From Streptomyces plumbidurans (GTDB lineage: Bacteria; Actinomycetota; Actinomycetes; Streptomycetales; Streptomycetaceae), in contig NZ_JAFJSY010000035.1 in assembly GCF_019857225.1 (NCBI RefSeq), forward strand, positions 59,519-123,518: a stretch of DNA of 64,000 nt. Direction: 5' to 3'. This document shows positions 33,505-41,595 of the stretch, piece by piece. A program made the translations under genes and the position numbers. Position 1 is the first letter of the stretch. Each line of letters opens with the position of its first letter. A model generated the notes under the pieces. The model did no database searches. It saw nothing but the letters and a program-made list of their open reading frames with translations, and had not been told where the DNA came from.

Positions 33505-33587
33505 GCAGGCCTTGCACCTGCATTTCCCCGCAGGAAGCGGGGCGTCTTTCCTTGGACCACCAACGCAGTACCAGCCAACCGCGGTTG
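33505..33587. other. Further hairpins in the 33.4-33.7 kb gap
   Basis: The 301-bp gap holds no gene. After the two hairpins above there are a GCAGG/CCTGC stem (33505-33521), a CCCCGC/GCGGGG stem followed by CGTCTTT (33526-33545, terminator-like) and a 12-bp palindrome CAACCGCGGTTG (33576-33587). I see no tRNA or known riboswitch. Confidence 0.5.
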
Positions 33588-33691
33588 CGGCGACCAGCTC
33601 GTGATCGATCCTAGCGTATGTACGACGTACTGATGAACGACCACGCCGGCGAATGACCGTGCCGGCGAAGGCCCGCGCTCAGGGTCGGCCC

Positions 33692-34168
33692 TCATCGCCG
33701 GCGGTCCAGCGCCGCGGTGCTCAGACAGCCGAAGGCGAGCACCAGGGCGACGGTCCGTACGGCGTGGGCGATCTGCCAGCGGTCGCGGACGCGCGCCCAG
33801 TCGCCGGGCGGAGCGTGCGCGCTCCAGTGCGTCTGCTCCACGTTGATGGGCCCGTTGACCGCGAGCGTGACCACGAGGGCCACTAGGATCAGCCCCAACG
33901 CCCAGGCGAGCAGCGGCAGTTCGGGCCCGCGCTCGCGGCGCGCCCGCAGGGCGAGGAGCACCACGGCGACGAACGTCGGCACAATGAGGACGCCGATGAA
34001 CCAGGTGAAGGGGGCGTACTCGGCCTGCCGGACCCGGACGTACTCGGGCCCGTTCAGGTCCCGCAGCGCGAGTTCCAGGAAGAGCACGGTGAGCGCGACC
34101 CCGGCGAGCATGCCGGAGCCCAGCAGGGCGGTGTACCGGACGATCCTGACCGGAACGGGGTTCGTCAT
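33692..34168 (-). CDS. DUF1772-type four-TM membrane protein
   Basis: 158 residues with four TM helices (about 10-33, 55-75, 85-105, 130-150). The layout, the TM1 start and the NxPIN-like turn (VNGPINVEQTHW) before RDRWQIAHAVRT fit the DUF1772/anthrone-oxygenase-like family, in which NxxIN and WxxxH-type residues recur. Function unknown; some relatives act on aromatic polyketides. ATG at 34168 follows GGTGGAGGG. It starts within the tail of an M24 pseudogene. Confidence 0.7.
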   Translation of the reverse strand: MTNPVPVRIVRYTALLGSGMLAGVALTVLFLELALRDLNGPEYVRVRQAEYAPFTWFIGVLIVPTFVAVVLLALRARRERGPELPLLAWALGLILVALVVTLAVNGPINVEQTHWSAHAPPGDWARVRDRWQIAHAVRTVALVLAFGCLSTAALDRRR

Positions 34169-34169
34169 C

Positions 34170-34455
34170 GTGCCCTCCACCTCGTCGGCCGAGCGGGAGC
34201 AGCTCCTCGTAGAAGCCGCCGAAGTCCCGATCCCGGTCGACGAGATGGATCTCCAGGATCCAGTGGCAGCGGCGGCCCGCCTTGTCCGGGCGGCGCAGCG
34301 GGGTGCCGTTGGCCGGATGGGCCCGATCTTCCTTCCGCGCGCTCCCGCTCGCCCGGCGCGACCAGCCCGCGCTCGTCGATCTCCGCGAACAGCCGCGCGG
34401 CCCTGTCCTGGGCGTCCAGCAGCCGTGCCGCACGAACGACTTCGTCATCCGCCAT
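34170..34455 (-). pseudogene. M24 metallopeptidase remnant with internal deletion
   Basis: The first ~38 codons (AARLLDAQDRAARLFAEIDE, RGLVAPGERE) are the N-terminus and the last ~45 (DKAGRRCHWILEIHLVDRDR, FGGFYEELL) the C-terminus of a small M24-type peptidase. The metal-binding centre of roughly 150 codons is missing and the two parts lie in different frames. One internal deletion near 34340 accounts for this. The tail overlaps the ribosome site of the DUF1772 gene. Confidence 0.75.
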
Positions 34456-34526
34456 GCGCCCGACCGTAGAACGGCCGGCACCCTCCGGCAAACGCGTACC
34501 GCCCACCCCCGGGGTGCGTGCTCCCC

Positions 34527-35102
34527 TCAGACGTTGACCCCGAAGTCGGAGGCGATACCGGCAAGCCCGGAGGCGTAACCCTGGCCCACCGCGCGGAACT
34601 TCCACTCGCTGCCGTTGCGGTACAGCTCGCCGAAGACCATCGCGGTCTCGGAGGAGGCGTCCTCCGACAGGTCGTAGCGGGCGAGTTCGGCGCCACCGGC
34701 CTGGTTGACCACGCGGATGAAGGCGTTGCGCACCTGGCCGAAGCTCTGGCCGCGCGTGTCCGCCTCGTGGATCGACACCGGGAAGACGATCTTGTCGACG
34801 CCCGCGGGCACGGCCGCCAGGTCGACCTTGATGCTCTCGTCGTCGCCCTCGCCCTCACCGGTGAGGTTGTCGCCGGTGTGCTCGACCGAACCGTCCGGGC
34901 TCTTCAGGTTGTTGTAGAAGACGAAGTGCTGGTCGGAGAGGACCTTGCCCGAGGCGTCCAGCAGCAGCGCCGAGGCGTCGAGGTCGAAGTCGGCTCCGGT
35001 GGTGGTCCTCACGTCCCACCCGAGGCCCACCAGGACGGCGGACAGCCCCGGTGCCTCCTTGCTCAGTGAGACATTGCCGCCCTTGGACAGGGAAACACCC
35101 AT
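34527..35102 (-). CDS. TerD-family stress protein
   Basis: 191 residues starting GVSLSKGGNVSLSKEAPGL, the tellurium-resistance TerD signature. Ca2+-binding motifs are visible in DFDLDASALLLD and the loop before GEGDDESIKVDL. TerD proteins are cytoplasmic Ca-binding proteins linked to stress and development in Streptomyces. ATG at 35102. It is divergent from a BlaI-type repressor, and a BlaI-like dyad lies 55 bases upstream, so shared control is possible. Confidence 0.93.
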   Translation of the reverse strand: MGVSLSKGGNVSLSKEAPGLSAVLVGLGWDVRTTTGADFDLDASALLLDASGKVLSDQHFVFYNNLKSPDGSVEHTGDNLTGEGEGDDESIKVDLAAVPAGVDKIVFPVSIHEADTRGQSFGQVRNAFIRVVNQAGGAELARYDLSEDASSETAMVFGELYRNGSEWKFRAVGQGYASGLAGIASDFGVNV

Positions 35103-35156
35103 AACTCGCCCCTCCGTCACGTCGTTTCGGGTCCGCACCGCGAACCCGAGTTAGAA

Positions 35157-35172
35157 TCTACAACAGTGTAGA
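35157..35172. promoter_or_regulatory. BlaI-type operator TCTACA-ACAG-TGTAGA
   Basis: Perfect 6-4-6 dyad with the TACA/TGTA halves known for BlaI/MecI/CopY repressors. It overlaps a TAGAAT -10-like hexamer (35152-35157), so binding would block transcription of the repressor gene and perhaps of terD on the other strand. Confidence 0.7.
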
Positions 35173-35231
35173 AGAGGGCGCCCCCTCTGTGCGAAGGACG
35201 GGGCGAGGGTGCGACAGGAGGGAGACCCCGC

Positions 35232-35615
35232 GTGGTGGAGCCCGGTCCGCGTCGCCCGCGCAGGGCGCAGGGCGCTCTGGAGACACAGGTGCTCGCCGCG
35301 CTGAACGCGGCCGAGGGACCGGTGACCGCGGGCTGGATCCAGGACCGGCTGGCCGCCGACCTCGCCTACACGACGGTGATGACGGTGCTGGCCCGGCTCC
35401 TCGCCAAGGGCGCCGTCACCCGCCGCCGCGAGGGCCGCTCGTTCGTCTGGATGCCCGTCGCGGACAAGGCGGCGCTCGCGGCCTGGAAGATGCACCGGGT
35501 GCTGGACGGCGAGCAGGACCGCAGAGCGGTGCTGGCCAGCTTCGTCACACGGCTGCCGGAGGACGAGGAGCAACTGCTGCGCGAGCTGCTGGACCGGGAG
35601 GGCGACGAGGACTGA
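35232..35615 (+). CDS. BlaI/MecI/CopY-family repressor
   Basis: 127 residues: winged helix with GWIQDRLAADLAYTTVMTVLARLLAKG (about 37-63) and wing TRRREGRSFVWMP, then a helical dimerisation/cleavage tail rich in acidic residues. In staphylococci such repressors are cleaved by a BlaR sensor protease; no blaR, beta-lactamase or copper gene is adjacent. GTG at 35232 follows AGGAGGGAGA. A matching dyad upstream predicts autorepression. Confidence 0.9.
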   Translation: MVEPGPRRPRRAQGALETQVLAALNAAEGPVTAGWIQDRLAADLAYTTVMTVLARLLAKGAVTRRREGRSFVWMPVADKAALAAWKMHRVLDGEQDRRAVLASFVTRLPEDEEQLLRELLDREGDED

Positions 35616-35631
35616 CGCAGCTGAACACCTC

Positions 35632-36507
35632 TCACCGCGCCGCGTCGGCCCGTCGTAGATGCTGTTGCGCCAGGCGCAGGAAAGCCTCCGTGGCGGTGTG
35701 CGTCGGGACGGCGGGGCGGGCGAGGTGGACGGTGACAGGGGCGGCGTCGGTCAGCGGGAGGTAGCGGACACCCGGGTGGAGATGGTGGTGGCTGGTGCCC
35801 TCGGCGGTGACGCCGACGGCCTCGCCGGTGGCGATGACGGTGAGCCACTCGTCCACGCCGGGAACGCTCAGGGTGCGGGGGGTCAGGCCCTCGGGCCACA
35901 GGTCGGCGCCGGTGGTGGCGGCCGTGGTGCACAGGGCGACCACCTCGTCGGTCAGGTCGGCCAGGGCGACGGCGTCCCGCTCGGTGAGCCGGTGGCCCTC
36001 GGGCACCGCCGCCACGCGCCGCTCCTGGGCCAGTGCGGTGTACCTCAGTCCGGAGTCGTCGGCGGGCCGGGTGCGCAGGAAGGCCACGTCCGCCTCCCCA
36101 CGCCGTAGCGCCGCTTCCGGGTCGTCCAGGCGGCGCACCTCCACCGGGATGCCGGGGTGCCGCTCCCGCCAGTCGCGCAGCAGGGGTACGGTGTGCCGGC
36201 CGAGCGCGGCCCAGGCGAAGGCGAGACGCAGCGGCCTGGGGCCGTTTCGGCCGGACGCCTCGGACAGGGCGTCGTCGAGCTGGCCGAGGATGCGCCGGGC
36301 GTGCTCCGACAGACGCTGTCCGGCGCCGGTCAGCGCGAGACGGCGGGTGGTGCGCTCCACCAGGCGGACCCCGAGGCGGCTCTCCAGCTGCTCCAGGGTG
36401 CGCGAGAGCGCGGGCTGGCTGAGGTGCAGGGCGATCGCGGCGTCGGTGATGGTGCGCTCCTCGTCGATCGCGACGAGGGCCCGCAGATGCCGCAGCTCCA
36501 CATTCAT
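35632..36507 (-). CDS. LysR-family regulator
   Basis: 291 residues. N-terminal LysR HTH (LRHLRALVAIDEERTITDAA, LSQPALSRTLEQLESRLG) and an effector domain from about 90. Divergent from a small SDR gene with a 69-bp gap that holds an AAGCA-4-TGCTT dyad, the usual arrangement for a LysR regulator and its target. ATG at 36507. The co-inducer is unknown. Confidence 0.92.
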   Translation of the reverse strand: MNVELRHLRALVAIDEERTITDAAIALHLSQPALSRTLEQLESRLGVRLVERTTRRLALTGAGQRLSEHARRILGQLDDALSEASGRNGPRPLRLAFAWAALGRHTVPLLRDWRERHPGIPVEVRRLDDPEAALRRGEADVAFLRTRPADDSGLRYTALAQERRVAAVPEGHRLTERDAVALADLTDEVVALCTTAATTGADLWPEGLTPRTLSVPGVDEWLTVIATGEAVGVTAEGTSHHHLHPGVRYLPLTDAAPVTVHLARPAVPTHTATEAFLRLAQQHLRRADAAR

Positions 36508-36514
36508 GACCGGC

Positions 36515-36528
36515 AAGCATAAGTGCTT
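36515..36528. promoter_or_regulatory. Candidate LysR box AAGCA-4-TGCTT
   Basis: 5-4-5 dyad eight bases upstream of the LysR start and between the divergent LysR and SDR genes. Dyads of this size are common for LysR activators. Confidence 0.45.
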
Positions 36529-36576
36529 CGCGATCGGCATTTCCGTCCCCGCCTTGCCGGTTCTAGCGTCGCGGGC

Positions 36577-37173
36577 ATGAAGACTCTGCTGATCGGGGCC
36601 ACCGGCACGCTCGGTGCGGCCCTGCACAAGGAACTGTCCGCCCGCGGCCACGACGTGATCGCCGTCGGCCGCAGCGCCGGCGACCTGCGCTGCGACATCA
36701 GCGACCCGGCGCAGACCGCGGAGTTGTACCGGCAGGTGGGCCGGGTGGACGCGGTCGTCAGCGCCGCCGGCGACGTGCCGTACAAGCCGCTCGCCGAGAT
36801 GAGGCCCGAGGACTACCGAGCGGCGTTCACCGGCAAGGTGCTGGCCCAGATCGAACTGGTCCGGCAGGGGCTCGCGCACATCGCCGAGCGCGGCTCGTTC
36901 ACGCTCGTCACCGGCATCCCGGCGCGCGAGCCCGTCCCCACCGGCAGTGCCGCCTCCATGGCCAACGGCGCGCTGGAGGCGTTCGTCCGCGCCGCCGCGA
37001 TCGAGATCGCGCCGCGGCGCATCAACGCGGTCAGCCCCAACGTCTTCACCGAGAGCCTCGCCGCCTACGGCTCCTACTTCCCGGGCATGGGCTCGGTCGG
37101 CCTCGACCAGGTCACCCAGGCCTACGTCCGCTCCGTGGAGGGCGGTCAGACCGGGCAGGTCTACGCGCTGTAG
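36577..37173 (+). CDS. Short SDR-family protein, YxxxK absent
   Basis: 198 residues. The Rossmann loop IGATGTLGAAL is normal, but the active-site stretch reads SAASMANGALEAFV, so the catalytic Tyr and Lys are missing. C-terminal RRINAVSPNVF and the GQVYAL end match the short SDR group found next to LysR regulators. ATG at 36577; the last 61 bases overlap the convergent MFS gene. It may reduce a small carbonyl with a changed mechanism, or act as a binding protein. Confidence 0.8.
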   Translation: MKTLLIGATGTLGAALHKELSARGHDVIAVGRSAGDLRCDISDPAQTAELYRQVGRVDAVVSAAGDVPYKPLAEMRPEDYRAAFTGKVLAQIELVRQGLAHIAERGSFTLVTGIPAREPVPTGSAASMANGALEAFVRAAAIEIAPRRINAVSPNVFTESLAAYGSYFPGMGSVGLDQVTQAYVRSVEGGQTGQVYAL

Positions 37174-38347
37174 GGGCGCCCCGCGCGAGCAGACAGGCCG
37201 GTACGGCGACGGCGGCGCCGATGTACAGCAGTGCCGGGTAGTCCAGGGCGTGCACGATCTGCCCACCGGCGGCACCGGCCACGGACAGGCCCACGAACAG
37301 AGCGCTGTTGTTCCAGGACAGCACGGCGGTCGCGCGGCCGGGGAACAGGTCGACCAGGTGCCGCTGCTGGGCGGGGAAGAAGGCATAGGCGGCCAGGGCG
37401 AACAGGGCCAGCGCGCAGGCCAGCGCCCAGGTGACGGGGAAGGCCAGGGCGACCACGACTTCCAGCACCGCGGTCAGCGCCAGGGCCGCCCCGGTGACCC
37501 GTACGGCGTCGGCGCGGTCGGCGATGCGTCCGCCCACCTGTCCGCCGACGACGGCGCCGACACCGTAGACGGCCAGCAGCCAGGTGACGTCGGTCGACCT
37601 GCCGTCGGAGTGCAGGGCGACGGCCAGGAAGGTGTAGAGGGTGTAGACGGAGAAGGCCCACAGGGTCGTCACCGCGACGGCCGACGCCGCGAGGCGCGTG
37701 GGGGGCCGCCCGGCGCCGTGTGCCGCGGTCGGCGCGACCGCGTCCGCCGGGACCGGCCGGGCGCGCCAGACGAAGGCGTGCGGGAAGGCCAGCAGCAGCG
37801 TGCCCGCGGCCAGGATGACGAAGGCGGCCTGCCAGCCCACGTACCGTCCCAGCAGCGACCCGGCCGGAGCGCCCACCCACAGGGCCGTCAGCAGTCCCGA
37901 ACCCACCACGGCCAGCACCTGCGCCCGGGCCTGCGGCCGTGCGCGGGTGCTGACCAGGGCGTACACCGTGGGCCCTGTCGCGGCGGCCGCGAGTCCGGCC
38001 ACCACGCGGGCCACCAGCAGCAGGCCGAAGCCCGGCGCGAGCGCGGTGCCGACGTTGGCGGCGGAGAACAGGACCAGCGCCACCACCAGGACCGTGGCGC
38101 GGTCCCACCGGTCGGAGAGCCAGCCGGCGAAGGGCGATGCGACCACGTACGCGATGGAGAAGACCGTGACCAGCAGGCCGGTACTGGCCGCGGAGACGTC
38201 GAACGACGCGGCGATGCGCGGGAGCAGCGGCGCCACCACGAAGAGGTCGGTTCCCACCAGGAACTGCGTCAGCCAGGCCAGTGCGACCGGCCCGGCCGAC
38301 AGACCGGGCACGGTGTCTTCGGCCGGCTCGCTGGGGGGCGGGTGCAT
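37112..38347 (-). CDS. MFS exporter, 12 TM
   Basis: 411 residues with twelve TM segments. The loop 2-3 motif appears as GWLSDRWDRATVLV, and motif C as GSGLLTALWVGAPAGSLLG in TM5, the antiporter signature, so it is probably a drug or sugar efflux pump of the AraJ/Bcr group. ATG at 38347. Runs convergent with the SDR gene and in tandem behind the 14-TM MFS gene (84-base gap). Confidence 0.88.
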   Translation of the reverse strand: MHPPPSEPAEDTVPGLSAGPVALAWLTQFLVGTDLFVVAPLLPRIAASFDVSAASTGLLVTVFSIAYVVASPFAGWLSDRWDRATVLVVALVLFSAANVGTALAPGFGLLLVARVVAGLAAAATGPTVYALVSTRARPQARAQVLAVVGSGLLTALWVGAPAGSLLGRYVGWQAAFVILAAGTLLLAFPHAFVWRARPVPADAVAPTAAHGAGRPPTRLAASAVAVTTLWAFSVYTLYTFLAVALHSDGRSTDVTWLLAVYGVGAVVGGQVGGRIADRADAVRVTGAALALTAVLEVVVALAFPVTWALACALALFALAAYAFFPAQQRHLVDLFPGRATAVLSWNNSALFVGLSVAGAAGGQIVHALDYPALLYIGAAVAVPACLLARGAPTARRPARSDRPPRSGRRPG

Positions 38348-38431
38348 GGTCCGACGCTAGATCACCGGCGGGAGCACGGCCATGGGGGGGGTGGGCCCGC
38401 GGCCGTCCCCCTTCCGGCTTCCGGCGTGGGC

Positions 38432-39883
38432 TCAGCCGTGGGCCTGCTGGGCGTGCCTGGGCAGCAGGCCCACCAGCAGCAGCGTGAGGAGGTTGAGGCC
38501 CGCGGTGATGGCGAAGACCAGTTCCGCGGCGGCGAAGTAGGAGTGGACGGAGGGGTGTCCGACCCGGGCGAGGAACACCGTGCCGAGGGCGGCCACGCCG
38601 ATGGCGCCGGCGAACTGCTGGACGGCGTTGAGCAGGCCCGCCCCGGTGCCGACCTCCTCGGGTGTGGCGTCGCCGATGATGAAGTCGACGAGCGGGACGA
38701 ACACCAGGCCGGAGCCGAACCCGGTGAGCAGCAGCGCGGGCGCCAGCTTCCAGACGGTCAGGTCGGCGCCCCAGTGGGCGACGGTCCACCAGTCGGCGAG
38801 CAGGCCCACGACCGCGAGGGACAGGCCCAGGTGCAGGGTGGCGCGTCCCAGCTTCTCGGCGAGTACGGCGCCGGCGAGCAGGACGGCGACGGCGGTGCCG
38901 AGGGCCCAGGGGATCAGGGTGAGGCCGGTGCGCAGCGGCGTCCAGTGCATGCCCTGCTGCAGCAGCAGGTTGACGATGAGGACGAAGCCGCTCAGCGACG
39001 CGTAGAACCCGGCGACGATCACCAGGCCGACGACGAAGCTGCGCTTGCGGAACAGCGACGGCGTGATGATCGGGTGCCTGCTGTGCCGCTGGGAGACGAC
39101 GAACAGGGCGAGCAGGACGACCGCGGCGGCCATCATGACGTAGGTCCAGGCGGGCCAGCCGAGTTCGCGGCCCTGGATGAGCGGGACGATGAGCAGGGCC
39201 GAGGCCGCGGTGAGCAGGGCGACGCCGGTGAGGTCGAGGCGGGCGGTGCGGTCCTCTCCCCCGTGCCGGGGCAGGACGCGCCGGCCGAGCAGGAGGGCGG
39301 CGACGCCGAACGGCACGTTGATCAGGAAGATGGGGCGCCACTGGCTGCCGTAGAGATCCAGGTGGAGCAGCCAGCCGGCCAGGATGGGCCCGGCCACCAT
39401 GGTCAGGCCCATCAGCGGGCCGACCGGGGCCAGGGCCTTGCGCAGGTGCTGGGGCGGAAAGACGACCTTCACCAGGGCCAGGCCCTGCGGGATCATGACC
39501 GATCCGAACAGGCCCTGCAGGGTGCGGGCGACTATCAGGAAGACCACGTCGGGGGCGAGTCCGCAGGCCAGTGAGGCGAGGGTGAAGCCGGTCATGCCGA
39601 GCAGGAAGAGGCGTCGGCGGCCGAGCAGGTCCCCGAGCCGTCCGGAGGTGACGAGCCCGAGGGCGAAGGCCGCGGTGTAGGCGCTCAGCACCCACTGGAC
39701 GGTGACCTGGCCGCCGCCGAGGTCGGCGCGGATGGAGGGGCCCGCGAGGTTGGCGATGCTGGAGTCGATGAGATCCATGAGGTCGGCCAGGACGACGACG
39801 GCCAGGACGAGCCATGCGGTGCGCAGCGGAAGGCTGCTGGTGGTGGGCGCTTGAGAGGTGCGCTGGTCAGTGGACACGAACAC
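38432..39883 (-). CDS. MFS exporter, 14-TM DHA2 (EmrB/QacA) type
   Basis: 483 residues, fourteen TM segments. DLIDSSIANLAGPSI in TM1 is the DHA2 motif D1, TSGRLGDLLGRRRLF motif A and GLTMVAGPILAGWLL motif C. Proton-coupled multidrug efflux is expected. Start GTG at 39883 (a GTG two codons later is also possible). The start codon lies inside the first of four GAACA/TGTTC-like dyads shared with the divergent TetR gene, so repression by that TetR is very likely. Confidence 0.9.
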   Translation of the reverse strand: MFVSTDQRTSQAPTTSSLPLRTAWLVLAVVVLADLMDLIDSSIANLAGPSIRADLGGGQVTVQWVLSAYTAAFALGLVTSGRLGDLLGRRRLFLLGMTGFTLASLACGLAPDVVFLIVARTLQGLFGSVMIPQGLALVKVVFPPQHLRKALAPVGPLMGLTMVAGPILAGWLLHLDLYGSQWRPIFLINVPFGVAALLLGRRVLPRHGGEDRTARLDLTGVALLTAASALLIVPLIQGRELGWPAWTYVMMAAAVVLLALFVVSQRHSRHPIITPSLFRKRSFVVGLVIVAGFYASLSGFVLIVNLLLQQGMHWTPLRTGLTLIPWALGTAVAVLLAGAVLAEKLGRATLHLGLSLAVVGLLADWWTVAHWGADLTVWKLAPALLLTGFGSGLVFVPLVDFIIGDATPEEVGTGAGLLNAVQQFAGAIGVAALGTVFLARVGHPSVHSYFAAAELVFAITAGLNLLTLLLVGLLPRHAQQAHG

Positions 39884-39949
39884 CGTTCTACATACGAACA
39901 GTGTTCAGAGCAAGGTGAACGTCGTTCTTAGTGACATGGAACACTGTTC
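39878..39949. promoter_or_regulatory. Four-site TetR operator array
   Basis: Four 11-base dyads of the form GAACN-N-NGTTC lie at 39878-39888 (GAACACCGTTC), 39896-39906 (GAACAGTGTTC, perfect), 39917-39927 (GAACGTCGTTC, perfect) and 39939-39949 (GAACACTGTTC, perfect). Centres are 18, 21 and 22 bases apart, about two helical turns. They fill the gap between the divergent MFS and TetR genes. Confidence 0.8.
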
Positions 39950-39971
39950 GTAGATCCGCTAGACTGCCCGC

Positions 39972-40700
39972 ATGTCTCCGACTCCGCAGCAACGCCGCGC
40001 AGCGCGGCACCAGCTCGGCACCGGCCCGGACACCCCCGCCACCCGGCGTGGACCGTCCGGCGGACGCAAGAAGCCGATCACGGTCGACGCCATCATCGCC
40101 ACCGCGTTCACCATCGTGGAGACGGAGGGGTACGAGGCCCTGACGATGCGGCGCGTGGCCGCCGCACTGGAGACCGGGCCCTCCTCGCTCTACGCCCATG
40201 TGGTCAACAAGGAGGACCTGGACGAGCTGCTCATCGGCCGCCTGTGCGCCGAGATCGAGCTGCCGGAGCCCGACCCCGACCGCTGGCGAAAGCAGATCAC
40301 CGACGTCTGCACCCAGCTGCGCGACCAGTACCTGCGCTACCCCGGCATCTCCCGGGCCGCCTTCGCCTCCGCCCCGTCCAATCTGGACACGCTGCGCGTC
40401 GGCGAGGGGATGCTCGCCATCCTGCTCGCCGGGGGCATCGCCCCGCAGACCGCCGCCTGGGCCATCGACTCACTGATGCTCTACGTCGGCGCCTACAGCC
40501 TCGAGGTCTCGCTGGCGAGCAGGCGGCTCGCCCGCAGTGACGACGAGTGGGTCGTCGGGCGCGACGAACTGCTGCGCCGGTTCGCCGCACTGCCCGACAC
40601 ATTCCCGAACAGCAAGCACTACGCCGCCGAACTCACCGCCGGAACCGTCCACGACCGCTTCGACTTCACGCTGGGGCTGATGATCGACGGGCTCGGCTGA
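39972..40700 (+). CDS. TetR-family repressor
   Basis: 242 residues. A basic N-terminal arm (about 1-33) precedes the HTH: ITVDAIIATAFTIVETEGYE, LTMRRVAAALETGPSSLYAHV. The C-terminal domain (LDELLIGRLCAEIEL onward) is the TetR_C_1 type that dimerises and binds drug-like ligands. ATG at 39972. Divergent from the DHA2 exporter with four operator-like dyads between, the classical repressor/efflux arrangement. Confidence 0.92.
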   Translation: MSPTPQQRRAARHQLGTGPDTPATRRGPSGGRKKPITVDAIIATAFTIVETEGYEALTMRRVAAALETGPSSLYAHVVNKEDLDELLIGRLCAEIELPEPDPDRWRKQITDVCTQLRDQYLRYPGISRAAFASAPSNLDTLRVGEGMLAILLAGGIAPQTAAWAIDSLMLYVGAYSLEVSLASRRLARSDDEWVVGRDELLRRFAALPDTFPNSKHYAAELTAGTVHDRFDFTLGLMIDGLG

Positions 40701-40732
40701 ACGGTGCTGCGACGTCCAGGGCGGACGGGAGA

Positions 40733-41401
40733 TCAGACGGAGCCGTCGGCGGGCAGGTCGTCGGCGTGCTCTCCCGTGACCAGATAGACCACGCGCTTGG
40801 CCACGGACACCGCGTGGTCGGCGAACCGCTCGTAGTAGCGGCCGACCAGGGTGACGTCCACGGCCGTCTCCACTCCGTGGTGCCACTTCTCGTCCAGGAG
40901 ATGCTGGAAGATCATGCGGTGCAGCTCGTCCATCCGGTCGTCGTCCTTCTCCAGCTGGAGAGCGGACTCGACGTCGTGGGTGACGATCACTTCCGCGGCC
41001 TGCGCCATCAGCCGCTGAGCGAGCTGCCCCATCTCCAGGATCGTGCGGCGAAGATCCCGCGGCACGGCCTGCTCGGGGAACCGTCGCCGGGCCACCTTGG
41101 CCACGTGCTGGGCGAGGACCCCGCAGCGCTCCAGGTCCGCGCTCATGCGCAGCGACGTGACGACCAGCCGCAGGTCCCTGGCGACCGGCTGCTGTCGCGC
41201 CAGCACCGTGACCGCCCGGTTCTCCAGCTCGCGCTGCAGTTCGTCGACCTTGTCACCGCCCGAGATCACCGACTCCGCGAGCTGCAGATCGGCGTCCAGC
41301 AGGGCGCTGGTGGCGCGGCCCATGGCCGACGTGACCACGTTCGCCATCTCCACCAGGCCGTCGCCGATCGACTCCAGCTCCTGCTGATAGGCCGCCCGCA
41401 T
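40733..41401 (-). CDS. phoU: Phosphate-uptake regulator PhoU
   Basis: 222 residues forming two PhoU three-helix repeats, each with the metal-binding E/DxxxD motif: GGDKVDELQRELE in the first and KDDDRMDELHRM in the second. PhoU binds the PhoR sensor and Pst transporter and keeps the Pho regulon off when phosphate is ample. ATG at 41401. Here it stands alone; phoR/phoP and pst genes are not in the window. Downstream, the TetR gene converges on it. Confidence 0.93.
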   Translation of the reverse strand: MRAAYQQELESIGDGLVEMANVVTSAMGRATSALLDADLQLAESVISGGDKVDELQRELENRAVTVLARQQPVARDLRLVVTSLRMSADLERCGVLAQHVAKVARRRFPEQAVPRDLRRTILEMGQLAQRLMAQAAEVIVTHDVESALQLEKDDDRMDELHRMIFQHLLDEKWHHGVETAVDVTLVGRYYERFADHAVSVAKRVVYLVTGEHADDLPADGSV

Positions 41402-41478
41402 GGTGCTCTCCCCGCTCCGTCAAGGTGCCGACTGAGCCCGGTGCCGGGCTCGCACACATCATGCCGCGTGCAAAATGG

Positions 41479-41491
41479 GTGCACTGTGCAC
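41479..41491. promoter_or_regulatory. Dyad GTGCAC-T-GTGCAC
   Basis: Inverted repeat in the 194-bp gap between the divergent phoU and thioesterase genes. Candidate operator. It is not a PHO box, which is an 11-base direct repeat. Confidence 0.35.
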
Positions 41492-41595
41492 TTTCTCACG
41501 GGCGCGGGACGCGGCGCTGCCGGTAACGTGCCGACCAGCTGACATGACGACGGCACCCGCGCCCCCGCGCGCGTGCCCGCAAGGAGAAACGGCCC

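Noticed and set aside
33505..33560. CCCCGC/GCGGGG hairpin resembling a type I-E CRISPR repeat or part of a tRNA
   Set aside because: Only a single copy, no spacers, no cas genes, and no cloverleaf can be folded. A terminator fits better.
35632..39883. Antibiotic cluster from two MFS pumps, LysR and TetR
   Set aside because: These are two independent regulator-target units (LysR-SDR, TetR-DHA2 pump) and no biosynthetic genes are present.
41402..41595. PHO box for phoU
   Set aside because: No tandem 11-base direct repeats; the visible element is an inverted repeat.
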